DNA of 64,000 bases from Streptomyces sp. Root1304 (lineage in GTDB: Bacteria > Actinomycetota > Actinomycetes > Streptomycetales > Streptomycetaceae): positions 311,241-375,240 of the forward strand of contig NZ_LMEP01000001.1 in assembly GCF_001426405.1 (NCBI RefSeq). The letters run 5' to 3'. Position numbers and translations under genes: made by a program. Under the pieces are notes generated by a model, which was given only the letters and a program-made list of their open reading frames with translations, made no database searches and had not been told where the DNA came from. Below are positions 1 through 6,632 of the stretch, in pieces (within the stretch, counting starts at the first letter, position 1; each line of letters begins with the position of its first letter).

Positions 1-1
1 G

Positions 2-1024
2 GACGCCGTCCTGACCGACGGTTCCCCCCGCACCGCGCGGACCGTCTACACAGCCATGCACGGCGTCGGCAAGGACGTCCTGACAGCCGCGTTCGCCCGC
101 GCCGGCTTCCCGCCGCCCGCGCTGGTCGCCGCGCAGGCCGAGCCCGACCCGGCCTTCCCGACGGTCGCCTTCCCCAACCCGGAGGAGCCGGGCGCGATGG
201 ACCTCGCCTTCGAGGCCGCCCGCGCCGTGGACCCCGACCTGGTCATCGCCAACGACCCGGACGCCGACCGCTGCGCCGTGGCCGTGCCGGACCCCTCGGT
301 CACCGGCGGCTGGCGGATGCTCCGCGGCGACGAGGTCGGCGCGCTGCTCGCCGCGCACCTCGTGCACAAGGGCGCCACCGGCGTCTTCGCCGAGTCGATC
401 GTGTCGTCCTCGCTGCTCGGCCGGATCGCGGAGGCCGCGGGCGTCGGCTACGAGGAGACGCTGACCGGCTTCAAGTGGATCGCCCGCGTCGACGGCCTGC
501 GCTACGGCTACGAGGAGGCGCTCGGCTACTGCGTCGACCCCGAGGGCGTCCGCGACAAGGACGGCATCACGGCGGCGCTGCTGGTCACCGAGCTGGCCTC
601 GGTGCTCAAGGAGCAGGGCCGGACGCTGACCGACCTGCTCGACGACCTGGCGGTGGCGCACGGACTGCACGCCACGGACCAGCTGTCGGTCCGGGTCGAG
701 GACCTGAGCGTCATCGCGAACGCCATGGCGGCGCTGCGCGAGCGCCCGCCGGTGTCGCTGGCCGGCCTGACCGTGGCCTCGGCGGAGGACCTGACGAAGG
801 GCACCGAGTCGCTGCCGCCCACGGACGGGCTGCGCTACCACCTGGAGGGCGCGTACAAGGCACGGGTGATCGTCCGCCCGAGCGGTACGGAGCCCAAGCT
901 GAAGTGCTACCTGGAGGTCGTGGTGCCCGTCGCCGCGGCGGTCGACCTCGCCCCGGCCCGCGCGAAGGCCTCGGAGCTGCTGGTCGCGATCAAGCGGGAC
1001 CTCTCGGCGGCCGCGGGGCTCTGA
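2..1024 (+). CDS. Phosphomannomutase/phosphoglucomutase family, 5' truncated
   Basis: This is the C-terminal part of an alpha-D-phosphohexomutase, which interconverts hexose-1-phosphate and hexose-6-phosphate. The reading frame is open from base 2, so the true start and the phosphoserine loop lie outside the window. The metal-binding loop reads NDPDADR near residue 83 of the visible part. The C-terminal phosphate-binding loop RPSGTEPKLK is near residue 290. A GFKWIARVDG segment matches the sugar-specificity region. In other Streptomyces, from memory, a phosphomannomutase gene lies close to deoC, which fits the position here. A strong hairpin follows the stop codon. I cannot tell mannose from glucose preference by sequence alone. 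Confidence 0.93.
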   Translation, partial: DAVLTDGSPRTARTVYTAMHGVGKDVLTAAFARAGFPPPALVAAQAEPDPAFPTVAFPNPEEPGAMDLAFEAARAVDPDLVIANDPDADRCAVAVPDPSVTGGWRMLRGDEVGALLAAHLVHKGATGVFAESIVSSSLLGRIAEAAGVGYEETLTGFKWIARVDGLRYGYEEALGYCVDPEGVRDKDGITAALLVTELASVLKEQGRTLTDLLDDLAVAHGLHATDQLSVRVEDLSVIANAMAALRERPPVSLAGLTVASAEDLTKGTESLPPTDGLRYHLEGAYKARVIVRPSGTEPKLKCYLEVVVPVAAAVDLAPARAKASELLVAIKRDLSAAAGL

Positions 1025-1039
1025 CCCCGGCCGCCTCCG

Positions 1040-1075
1040 GGGGGCCGGTAGGGAATCACTTCCGTACCGGCCCCC
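1040..1075 (+). terminator. Rho-independent-like hairpin after the phosphohexomutase gene
   Basis: An 11-bp G/C-rich stem (GGGGGCCGGTA with TACCGGCCCCC) plus an inner GGAA/TTCC stem surrounds a TCAC loop. It starts 16 nt after the mutase stop. There is no long T tail, as is usual in Streptomyces. Confidence 0.75.
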
Positions 1076-1084
1076 TTGCGCGTC

Positions 1085-1144
1085 CCCCGCGCTCCCGTCC
1101 CCGTACCGGCCCCGTTTCGCCGTACCCCGCGCTCCCGTCCCCGT
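1085..1144. repeat. 20-nt direct repeat, 40-nt period
   Basis: The 20-mer CCCCGCGCTCCCGTCCCCGT occurs at 1085-1104 and 1125-1144, between the mutase terminator and the next gene. It is C-rich low-complexity spacer DNA and I assign no function. Confidence 0.4.
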
Positions 1145-1228
1145 TCCTTCGCCCGTCCGGGTGAACCCCGTACGGCACGTGACGCAAGGCGTCTCCCGCG
1201 CGCCGGGGGCGCGCGCCAGGGTGACCCG

Positions 1229-2410
1229 GTGTCCGTGACCCCCGTGCCGTCCGTCCCCGCCACCCGTACCCCCCGATCCGCCCCGCCCCGCCCGGGCCGA
1301 CCGCCCCGCCCGGCCCCCCGGTTCGGTGCGCTGCGGCACGCCGCCCCCGCGCTGCTCGGGTATCTGGCGGTACGGCTGCTGGGCCTCGCCGTGCTCGCCC
1401 GCTGGGCGCATCTCAAGGGGCACGGGCTGCTGCCGCTGCTCGCCGGGTCCTGGGACTCGCTCTGGTACCTGGACATCGCCGGTCACGGGTACACGGCGGA
1501 GCCCTCCTACCCCCGGAACCTGGCGTTCTTCCCGCTCTTCCCCGGGCTGGTCCGGGCGCTCTCGGCGGTGCTCCCGGGCTCCCCCGCCGCGCTCGCGCTC
1601 GGGCTGGCCGTGGTCTGCTCGACGGCCGCCGCCTGGGGGATCTTCGCGGTCGGCGACCGGCTGCACGGCCGCCGTACGGGCACGGTCCTCGCGGTTCTGT
1701 GGGGTGCCTCGCCGGTGGCCGCGGTGGAGTGGACGGCCTACACGGAGTCGCTGTTCACGGCGCTCGCCGCCTGGGCGCTGTACGCGGTCCTCGACGGGCG
1801 CTGGGCGTGGGCGGCGGGGCTCGCGGTGGCCGCCGGGCTCACCCGGCCGACGGGGCTCGCGGTGGCGGCGGCGGTGACCGCGGCCGGACTGCTCGCCGCC
1901 CGGCGCCGCGACGGCCGCGCCCTGGCCGCCGCGCTGGTCGCCCCGCTGGGCTGGCTGGGGTACGTCGGCTGGGTGGGGCTCGTACGGGGGCGCTGGGACG
2001 GGTACTTCGAGGTGCAGCGGCTGTGGGGGAACCAGTGGGACGGCGGCGCGCTGACCCTGGGGGCGCTGCGGAAGTACCTGGTCTACACCCAGTACGAGCC
2101 GTTCTTCCTGTCCGTCGTGTCGGTGGTGCTGCTGCTCTCGGCCGGGCTCTTCCTGTGCTGTCTCGCCGACCGGCAGCCGCTGCCGCTGCTGGTGTTCACG
2201 GGGGTGCTGCTGCTGGTGGTGCTGGGCAGCGGCGGGGTGTGGTTCCCCCGGGCCCGCTTCCTGCTGCCGGGCTTCCCGCTGCTGCTGCCGCTCGCGGCGG
2301 GGATCGCCCGGGCCCGGCGGCCGGCCGCCGCCCTCGTGCTCACGGGGGCGGCGCTCTCCTCGGCGTGGCTGGGCGGCCACATGCTGCTGGTGTGGGACGG
2401 GGCGCCCTGA
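1229..2410 (+). CDS. PIG-V-like integral membrane mannosyltransferase
   Basis: This is a polytopic membrane protein of about 393 residues. After a Pro/Arg-rich N-terminus come roughly eight to ten hydrophobic segments. Between the first two is SWDSLWYLDIAGHGY, the luminal/extracytoplasmic WD...WY..IA.HGY signature of PIG-V and related GT-C mannosyltransferases, followed by FFPLFPGL. An EWTAYTESLF segment is also family-typical. GT-C enzymes use polyprenyl-phosphate mannose at the outer membrane face; the acceptor here is unknown. I chose the GTG at 1229; a second GTG two codons on is possible and no clear Shine-Dalgarno (SD) sequence decides. It converges on pstB with a 16-bp gap. Confidence 0.8.
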   Translation: MSVTPVPSVPATRTPRSAPPRPGRPPRPAPRFGALRHAAPALLGYLAVRLLGLAVLARWAHLKGHGLLPLLAGSWDSLWYLDIAGHGYTAEPSYPRNLAFFPLFPGLVRALSAVLPGSPAALALGLAVVCSTAAAWGIFAVGDRLHGRRTGTVLAVLWGASPVAAVEWTAYTESLFTALAAWALYAVLDGRWAWAAGLAVAAGLTRPTGLAVAAAVTAAGLLAARRRDGRALAAALVAPLGWLGYVGWVGLVRGRWDGYFEVQRLWGNQWDGGALTLGALRKYLVYTQYEPFFLSVVSVVLLLSAGLFLCCLADRQPLPLLVFTGVLLLVVLGSGGVWFPRARFLLPGFPLLLPLAAGIARARRPAAALVLTGAALSSAWLGGHMLLVWDGAP

Positions 2411-2426
2411 ACGGGCCTGGGGGTGT

Positions 2427-3269
2427 CTAGCCGAAGCGGCCGTTGACGTAGTCGGCGGTGCGCGGGTCCGTGGGTGAGCCGAACACGGTCTCCGTGGGCC
2501 CGTGTTCGACGATCACACCGGGCGTGCCCTGTTCGGCGAGGAAGAAGGCGCAGGAGTCGGAGACCCGGGCCGCCTGCTGCATGTTGTGGGTGACGATGAC
2601 GACGGTGACCTCGGACTTCAGCTCGGCGATGGTCTCCTCGACGCGCCGGGTGGAGGTCGGGTCGAGGGCCGAGCAGGGCTCGTCCATGAGCAGGACGCGG
2701 GGGCGGACGGCGAGCGAGCGGGCGATGCAGAGGCGCTGCTGCTGACCGCCGGAGAGCGCCCCGCCGGGCTGCCGCAGCCGGTCCCTGACCTCGCGCCAGA
2801 GTCCGGCCTTGGTGAGGCACTCCTCGACGAGGTCGTCCTTGGCCTCCTTGCCCGCGCGGATGCCGCCGAGCTTCAGGCCGGCGAGGACGTTCTCGTACAG
2901 GGACATGGCGGGGAACGGGTTGGGCTTCTGGAAGACCATGCCGATCTCGCGGCGGGCGTGGGTGATGCGGCGGCCCCGGTCGTAGATGTCGGCGCCGTCG
3001 AGGAGGACCCGGCCGGCGAGCGAGGCGGTGCCGGTGAGTTCGTGCATCCGGTTGAGGATGCGCAGGAAGGTCGACTTGCCGCAGCCGGAGGGGCCGATGA
3101 GGGCGGTGACCTCGCGGGCGGGCATGGCGAGCGAGACCCGGTCGAGGACCTTGCGGTCCCCGAACCAGGCGGAGACGGCCTCGGCTTCGAGGGCGGCGGC
3201 CCGGGACGGGGCCGCCGGTCCGGCGCCCGGCACGGGCGGCAGGGTGACGGTGTCGGCGAGATCGGTCAC
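2427..3269 (-). CDS. pstB: Phosphate ABC transporter ATPase PstB
   Basis: This is the 280-residue ATPase of a Pst-type phosphate importer. The Walker A motif is GPSGCGKST, the Q-loop is VFQKPNPFP, the ABC signature is LSGGQQQRLCIARSLA, and the Walker B motif is VLLMDEPCSALDP. VFQKPNPFP and the SALDP D-loop are characteristic of PstB. The start is GTG. A variable N-terminal extension of about 28 residues precedes the conserved domain. It lies 19 nt downstream of the sortase-like gene and is separated from pstC/pstA by four surface-protein genes, which is not the usual pstSCAB order. There is no phoU next to it. It is probably co-transcribed with the two genes upstream. Confidence 0.95.
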   Translation of the reverse strand: MTDLADTVTLPPVPGAGPAAPSRAAALEAEAVSAWFGDRKVLDRVSLAMPAREVTALIGPSGCGKSTFLRILNRMHELTGTASLAGRVLLDGADIYDRGRRITHARREIGMVFQKPNPFPAMSLYENVLAGLKLGGIRAGKEAKDDLVEECLTKAGLWREVRDRLRQPGGALSGGQQQRLCIARSLAVRPRVLLMDEPCSALDPTSTRRVEETIAELKSEVTVVIVTHNMQQAARVSDSCAFFLAEQGTPGVIVEHGPTETVFGSPTDPRTADYVNGRFG

Positions 3270-3288
3270 GGTGTGGACTCCACAGCGG

Positions 3289-4164
3289 TCAGAGGAGGTT
3301 GGGGAGGAGACGGGTCAGCTCGCCGGAGACGAGGACGCCGAGGGCGACGAGGACGGGCACGGCGGTGACCCAGGCCTGCCGGGCGCCCCAGCGGCGGCGG
3401 GCGAACACGGCGAGCAGGGCGGCGAGGAGCAGCGCCTGCGCGCCGAGGAAGATCCCGGACCAGGCGTCGGGGTCGCCCGCGAGGGGCTTCTCGGCCGCCG
3501 TGATCCAGCCGGGGCGCAGTGGCCTCGGCGGGCTGGGCCACGCGGTGCCGAGCAGTCGGGCGTCGACGCGGACGAGGTCCTCGGGGGTGTACGCGCCGCC
3601 GCTCGCGGTCATCAGCGTGAGCCGCCCCTGACCGGCGCCGAGGGGTGCCGGGTTGGGGTCGCCGGGGCGGCGGACGCCGGTCACCTCGTACACGGCCTCG
3701 CCCTGTCCGGTGGTGACCTCGATGCGGGCGCCGTTCGGCAGCCGGTGCACGTCGTTGAAGGGGCTGCCGTACCCCCAGGTGCGGCCCATGACGACGCTGG
3801 TCCCGGCCTGGCCGGGCAGGGCCGTGTCGCGGCGGTGGCCGGGGCCCGACATCAGGACCCCGGAGGTGGTGCCCTCGGCGACGACCTCGCGCAGGCCGAG
3901 CGCGGGGATGCGGATCAGGGCCACCGGGGCGCCGGGCCCGAGCGGTTTGCCGTCGTAGGTGAGCTGGCCCACCGGGGCGGTGCCGAGGGCGAGTTGTTCG
4001 CGCAGTTCGTCGTAGGCGGTGGACTGGTCGCGGGCGTGCTGGAGGTGGCCGAGGACGGTGAGGTTGGCGGCGAATCCGATGAGCAGCGCGGCGAGCACGG
4101 ACAGCGCCGCCCCGGCCAGGGCGAGCCCGGCGCGGGGGGCGGTGGGTGGCGGTGCGGTCGTCAC
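3289..4164 (-). CDS. Sortase-fold membrane protein lacking catalytic His and Cys (pseudo-sortase)
   Basis: This is a 291-residue membrane protein. One N-terminal membrane helix (about 13-38) is followed by an extracytoplasmic sortase E/F-like domain (about 75-205) and two C-terminal helices (about 236-256 and 266-288). The family landmarks RIPALGL, GPGHRRDTALPGQ and YGSPFN are clear. Where active class E sortases have GHRTTYG, this protein reads GRTWGYG, so R128 replaces the catalytic His. Where they have LTLTTC, it reads LTLMTA, so A187 replaces the Cys. The usual Arg is not obvious either. The GTG start overlaps the TGA of the upstream LAxTG gene (GTGA), implying translational coupling. I infer a binding or retention role rather than transpeptidation. 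Confidence 0.85.
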   Translation of the reverse strand: MTTAPPPTAPRAGLALAGAALSVLAALLIGFAANLTVLGHLQHARDQSTAYDELREQLALGTAPVGQLTYDGKPLGPGAPVALIRIPALGLREVVAEGTTSGVLMSGPGHRRDTALPGQAGTSVVMGRTWGYGSPFNDVHRLPNGARIEVTTGQGEAVYEVTGVRRPGDPNPAPLGAGQGRLTLMTASGGAYTPEDLVRVDARLLGTAWPSPPRPLRPGWITAAEKPLAGDPDAWSGIFLGAQALLLAALLAVFARRRWGARQAWVTAVPVLVALGVLVSGELTRLLPNLL

Positions 4165-5399
4165 GGGCGGGCGCCGCCCTTGCGGCGGCGGGTCCGGATG
4201 ACGGCGGCCGCGCCGAGGAGGCAGAGCGTGAGCGAGCCGAGGGCGGCGGACGCGGCGGTGGAGCCGGTGGCGGCGAGGGAGCCGCCGCCGGTGGTGGTGG
4301 TGCCGCCGGTGGAGCCGGAGCCGCTGCCGCCGGAGGTGCCGGTGCCGCCCGAGGTGTCCGTACCGCCGGAGGTTCCGGAGCCGCCGGTGGTGTCGGTGCC
4401 CGTGGTGTCGGTGGCGGTCGGCGTGGGGCCGGTGCTGTCCGTCGGGGTGGGCTCGTCGGTCGGGCCGTCGGTGGGTCCGTCCGTCGGGCCGTCGGTGGGC
4501 CCGGTGCTCGGGGTGCCGGTGGGGGTGTCGGTGGGGGTGGGTTCGGTGCTCGGCGTGCCGGTCGGGGTCGGGGTGGTGGCCGGGCCCGCGATGAACACGG
4601 CGAGGTTCGAGGTGGCGGTGTACGCGGCGGGGTCGGCGGGCGTGAACTGCGCGAGGACGGCCATGTCCAGGTTGACGGTGTCGTGCATGGTGGCGGTCAC
4701 CTCCGCCTTGCCGTCGACGAGTTCCTTCGTCCCCAGCTCGACGGGCTCGCCGTTGCTGTCGAGGGTGAGGAAGGTGACGGTGCCGGCCGCGCTCGCCGGC
4801 TGGATCTCGGCGCGGACCGGGAAGGGGCGGCCGGCGGGCGGGAGGGCGCTGTCGGAGGAGACCGTCAGGTTGGTCGCCTGCTGGCCGATGGCGGCCCAGT
4901 CCTCGCCGGTGACCTCGATCATCTGGGAGAAGTACGCGGCCCGCGCCTCCGCGTCCGCCGTCTCGCAGAAGAGCCGCAGCTCGTACCGGCCGTCCAGGGG
5001 CCCGGAGGGCACGATCTCGCGCAGCCGCTCCTGGAGGGTGGCGTGTCCGGTGCCGGAGGTGGTGAGCGTGCCGGATATCGGGGTGGTGCCGAGCGGGCCG
5101 CCGGGCACGACCTCGGCGATCGGTGCGCTGAGGGTCGGGTCGCCGGGGTTGACGAGGGCGAGGACGCCCTTGACGTACGGCTTGTCGGCCTCGGCGGGGG
5201 TGGGGCAGGGACCGGAGGCGGTGAGCGAGGCCGGTCCGGCGGCGAGGGTGCCGGCGGCGGGGGTCAGCGTGAGGGTGCCGTGCCGGGTGAGGGCGGCGGC
5301 GGGCGTGGACAGGGCCAGGACGATCGCCAGCGTGCCGCAGAGGAGGGCGAGTGCCGTGAGCAGGGCCACGGGTGATCTGAGGGGTGCGACCGGGTTCAT
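4161..5399 (-). CDS. LAxTG-anchored surface protein with Ig-like domain
   Basis: This is a 412-residue secreted protein. It has a signal peptide (about 1-37), a globular region with a bacterial Ig-like segment near residues 190-255 (TVTFLTLDSNGEPVELGTK type), and a long Thr/Pro/Gly/Ser-rich stalk with tandem PTDG repeats. A complete sorting signal follows: LAATG at 375-379, a hydrophobic helix and an RTRRRK tail. LAxTG is the motif recognised by class E sortases in Streptomyces. The ATG at 5399 is chosen because GGAGGAA precedes it at good spacing. Downstream it overlaps the pseudo-sortase by four bases. A terminator at 5477-5502 separates it from the gene upstream, so it probably begins its own transcript with pstB. 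Confidence 0.85.
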   Translation of the reverse strand: MNPVAPLRSPVALLTALALLCGTLAIVLALSTPAAALTRHGTLTLTPAAGTLAAGPASLTASGPCPTPAEADKPYVKGVLALVNPGDPTLSAPIAEVVPGGPLGTTPISGTLTTSGTGHATLQERLREIVPSGPLDGRYELRLFCETADAEARAAYFSQMIEVTGEDWAAIGQQATNLTVSSDSALPPAGRPFPVRAEIQPASAAGTVTFLTLDSNGEPVELGTKELVDGKAEVTATMHDTVNLDMAVLAQFTPADPAAYTATSNLAVFIAGPATTPTPTGTPSTEPTPTDTPTGTPSTGPTDGPTDGPTDGPTDEPTPTDSTGPTPTATDTTGTDTTGGSGTSGGTDTSGGTGTSGGSGSGSTGGTTTTGGGSLAATGSTAASAALGSLTLCLLGAAAVIRTRRRKGGARP

Positions 5400-5476
5400 G
5401 GGGTGGAGTTCCTCCGAGGCGGGGCCGGGTGGTGACCGGTGGGTGTGGGTGGTGATCGCTGCGGGACACGCCGGGG

Positions 5477-5502
5477 GGCCGGGCACCCGAGGGTGCCCGG
5501 CC
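5477..5502 (-). terminator. Hairpin terminator after the 324-residue PstS-like gene
   Basis: A perfect 12-bp stem (GGCCGGGCACCC with GGGTGCCCGGCC) has a 2-nt GA centre. It lies 25 nt past the stop of the minus-strand gene ending at 5528. Confidence 0.75.
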
Positions 5503-5527
5503 GGTGTGCGGTCAGGGGAGCCGGTGG

Positions 5528-6502
5528 TCAGCGCTCGCCCTTGAGGGTGGTGGTGCCGCAGTCGGCGCCGAGGGTGCCGAAGCCGTAGTTGGTGATCGTG
5601 GTGCCGGCGGCGCAGACCTTGGAGGCCGAGCCGACGAACGTCTGGGCGATCGTGGCGTTGGTGAGCTTCGCGGTCGGGACCACGTTGTAGACGTCGCGCT
5701 TGATGCCGAAGAGCGGGTTCAGCGTCTTGTCGGCGTTGCGCGGGGCGACACCGGCGACGGAGCCGAGCACGGCGGCACCGCGGCGGTCCGTGACGACGGC
5801 CTTCTCCTGCGCCGTGTACTGGGCGACGGAGTAGGGCGCGATGTCACCGGCGCTGTCGAGGACGGTGCCGTCGTTCTCCTGGACGCCCTGCTGGACGCAG
5901 GTGCCCGGGGTGGTCACGCCGATGGAGGAGAGGAAGAACTGACGCGTGCCGGAGTTGGCCTGCGGCAGGATCGGGGTGAGGGCCACACCGTTGAGGGACG
6001 TGGTGGTGCACTCGTAGATCGCCTTCAGCTGGGCCACCGTCAGGTCGGTGGGCAGCGCGCTGTCGGAGCGCTTCACCCAGGACACCGCGTCCTTGGCGAA
6101 GGGGATCCAGGTGAGGTCCGTGGTGCTGCTGTCGACCGGGCCGCGCGAGGAGCGGGCGAAGTCGAGGCACCCGGAGTTGGTGTCCACGGCGTTGCGCAGG
6201 GCGTCGATGCCGCCCGAGGAGCCGTTGGGCCGGTTGATCACACAGCCGGTCGCCTTGGTCTTGATGGTGGCGGTGCCGGTGGCGTCCCAGGACGCGATGA
6301 TCTTCTGGCCGAAAGCGTTCACGACGACGTTGCCGAGGCCGTTCACGACGTCCTGGGTCGTGTCGGAGCCGACGCCGGCGAGCGTGCGGTACTGGGTGAC
6401 CGGGCTGGGGTCGGCCTGCGCGGCGGGGGCGAGGGCGACACCGAGACCGAGGGCGGCCACACCGAGGGCGGCACCGATACGAGCGCGGGACTTGACGTTC
6501 AC
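5528..6502 (-). CDS. Secreted PstS-like periplasmic-binding-fold protein
   Basis: This is a 324-residue protein with a cleavable signal peptide (about 1-31, ending AAQA) and no C-terminal anchor. Anion-loop-like segments are recognisable: GVGSDTTQD near the mature N-terminus, LDFARSSRGP, and PQANSGTRQF, where SGT corresponds to the phosphate-binding SGT of PstS. The Asp found in PstS at the DFxxSD position is not conserved. The start is GTG with GGAGAT 6 nt upstream. Terminators on both sides (6569-6592 and 5477-5502) suggest a monocistronic unit. It is a free extracellular binding protein whose ligand is uncertain; phosphate or a phosphorylated compound is an inference from the neighbours. 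Confidence 0.75.
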   Translation of the reverse strand: MNVKSRARIGAALGVAALGLGVALAPAAQADPSPVTQYRTLAGVGSDTTQDVVNGLGNVVVNAFGQKIIASWDATGTATIKTKATGCVINRPNGSSGGIDALRNAVDTNSGCLDFARSSRGPVDSSTTDLTWIPFAKDAVSWVKRSDSALPTDLTVAQLKAIYECTTTSLNGVALTPILPQANSGTRQFFLSSIGVTTPGTCVQQGVQENDGTVLDSAGDIAPYSVAQYTAQEKAVVTDRRGAAVLGSVAGVAPRNADKTLNPLFGIKRDVYNVVPTAKLTNATIAQTFVGSASKVCAAGTTITNYGFGTLGADCGTTTLKGER

Positions 6503-6568
6503 TTCTGATCTCCTCCGTGGAAACGGATGTCATGGAATGGACGCACAAGCAAAATCCGGATTCTTTAT

Positions 6569-6592
6569 CCGGCCGGTCCGTCGACCGGCCGG
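6569..6592 (-). terminator. Hairpin terminator after the 850-residue surface protein
   Basis: A perfect 10-bp stem (CCGGCCGGTC with GACCGGCCGG) has a 4-nt loop, about 40 nt beyond the stop at 6633. The surrounding 6541-6660 is noticeably richer in A+T than its neighbours. Confidence 0.7.
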
Positions 6593-6632
6593 GAACAACA
6601 ATTCCGTACGGCGAACCCGGCGACCACCACGA

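Noticed and set aside
3289..5469. A single 726-residue open frame rich in His/Arg repeats
   Set aside because: Only its last 291 codons are real (the pseudo-sortase). The rest is the antiparallel-codon shadow of the LAxTG gene in another frame of the same strand.
2986..5544. Long plus-strand frame (852 codons) opposite pstB and the surface genes
   Set aside because: Val/Pro repeat composition is the reverse complement of the Thr/Gly stalk; no start context and no family similarity.
5800..6550. Second plus-strand gene opposite the 324-residue PstS-like protein
   Set aside because: The frame lacks a plausible ribosome-binding site and has the mirrored codon bias expected of an antisense shadow.
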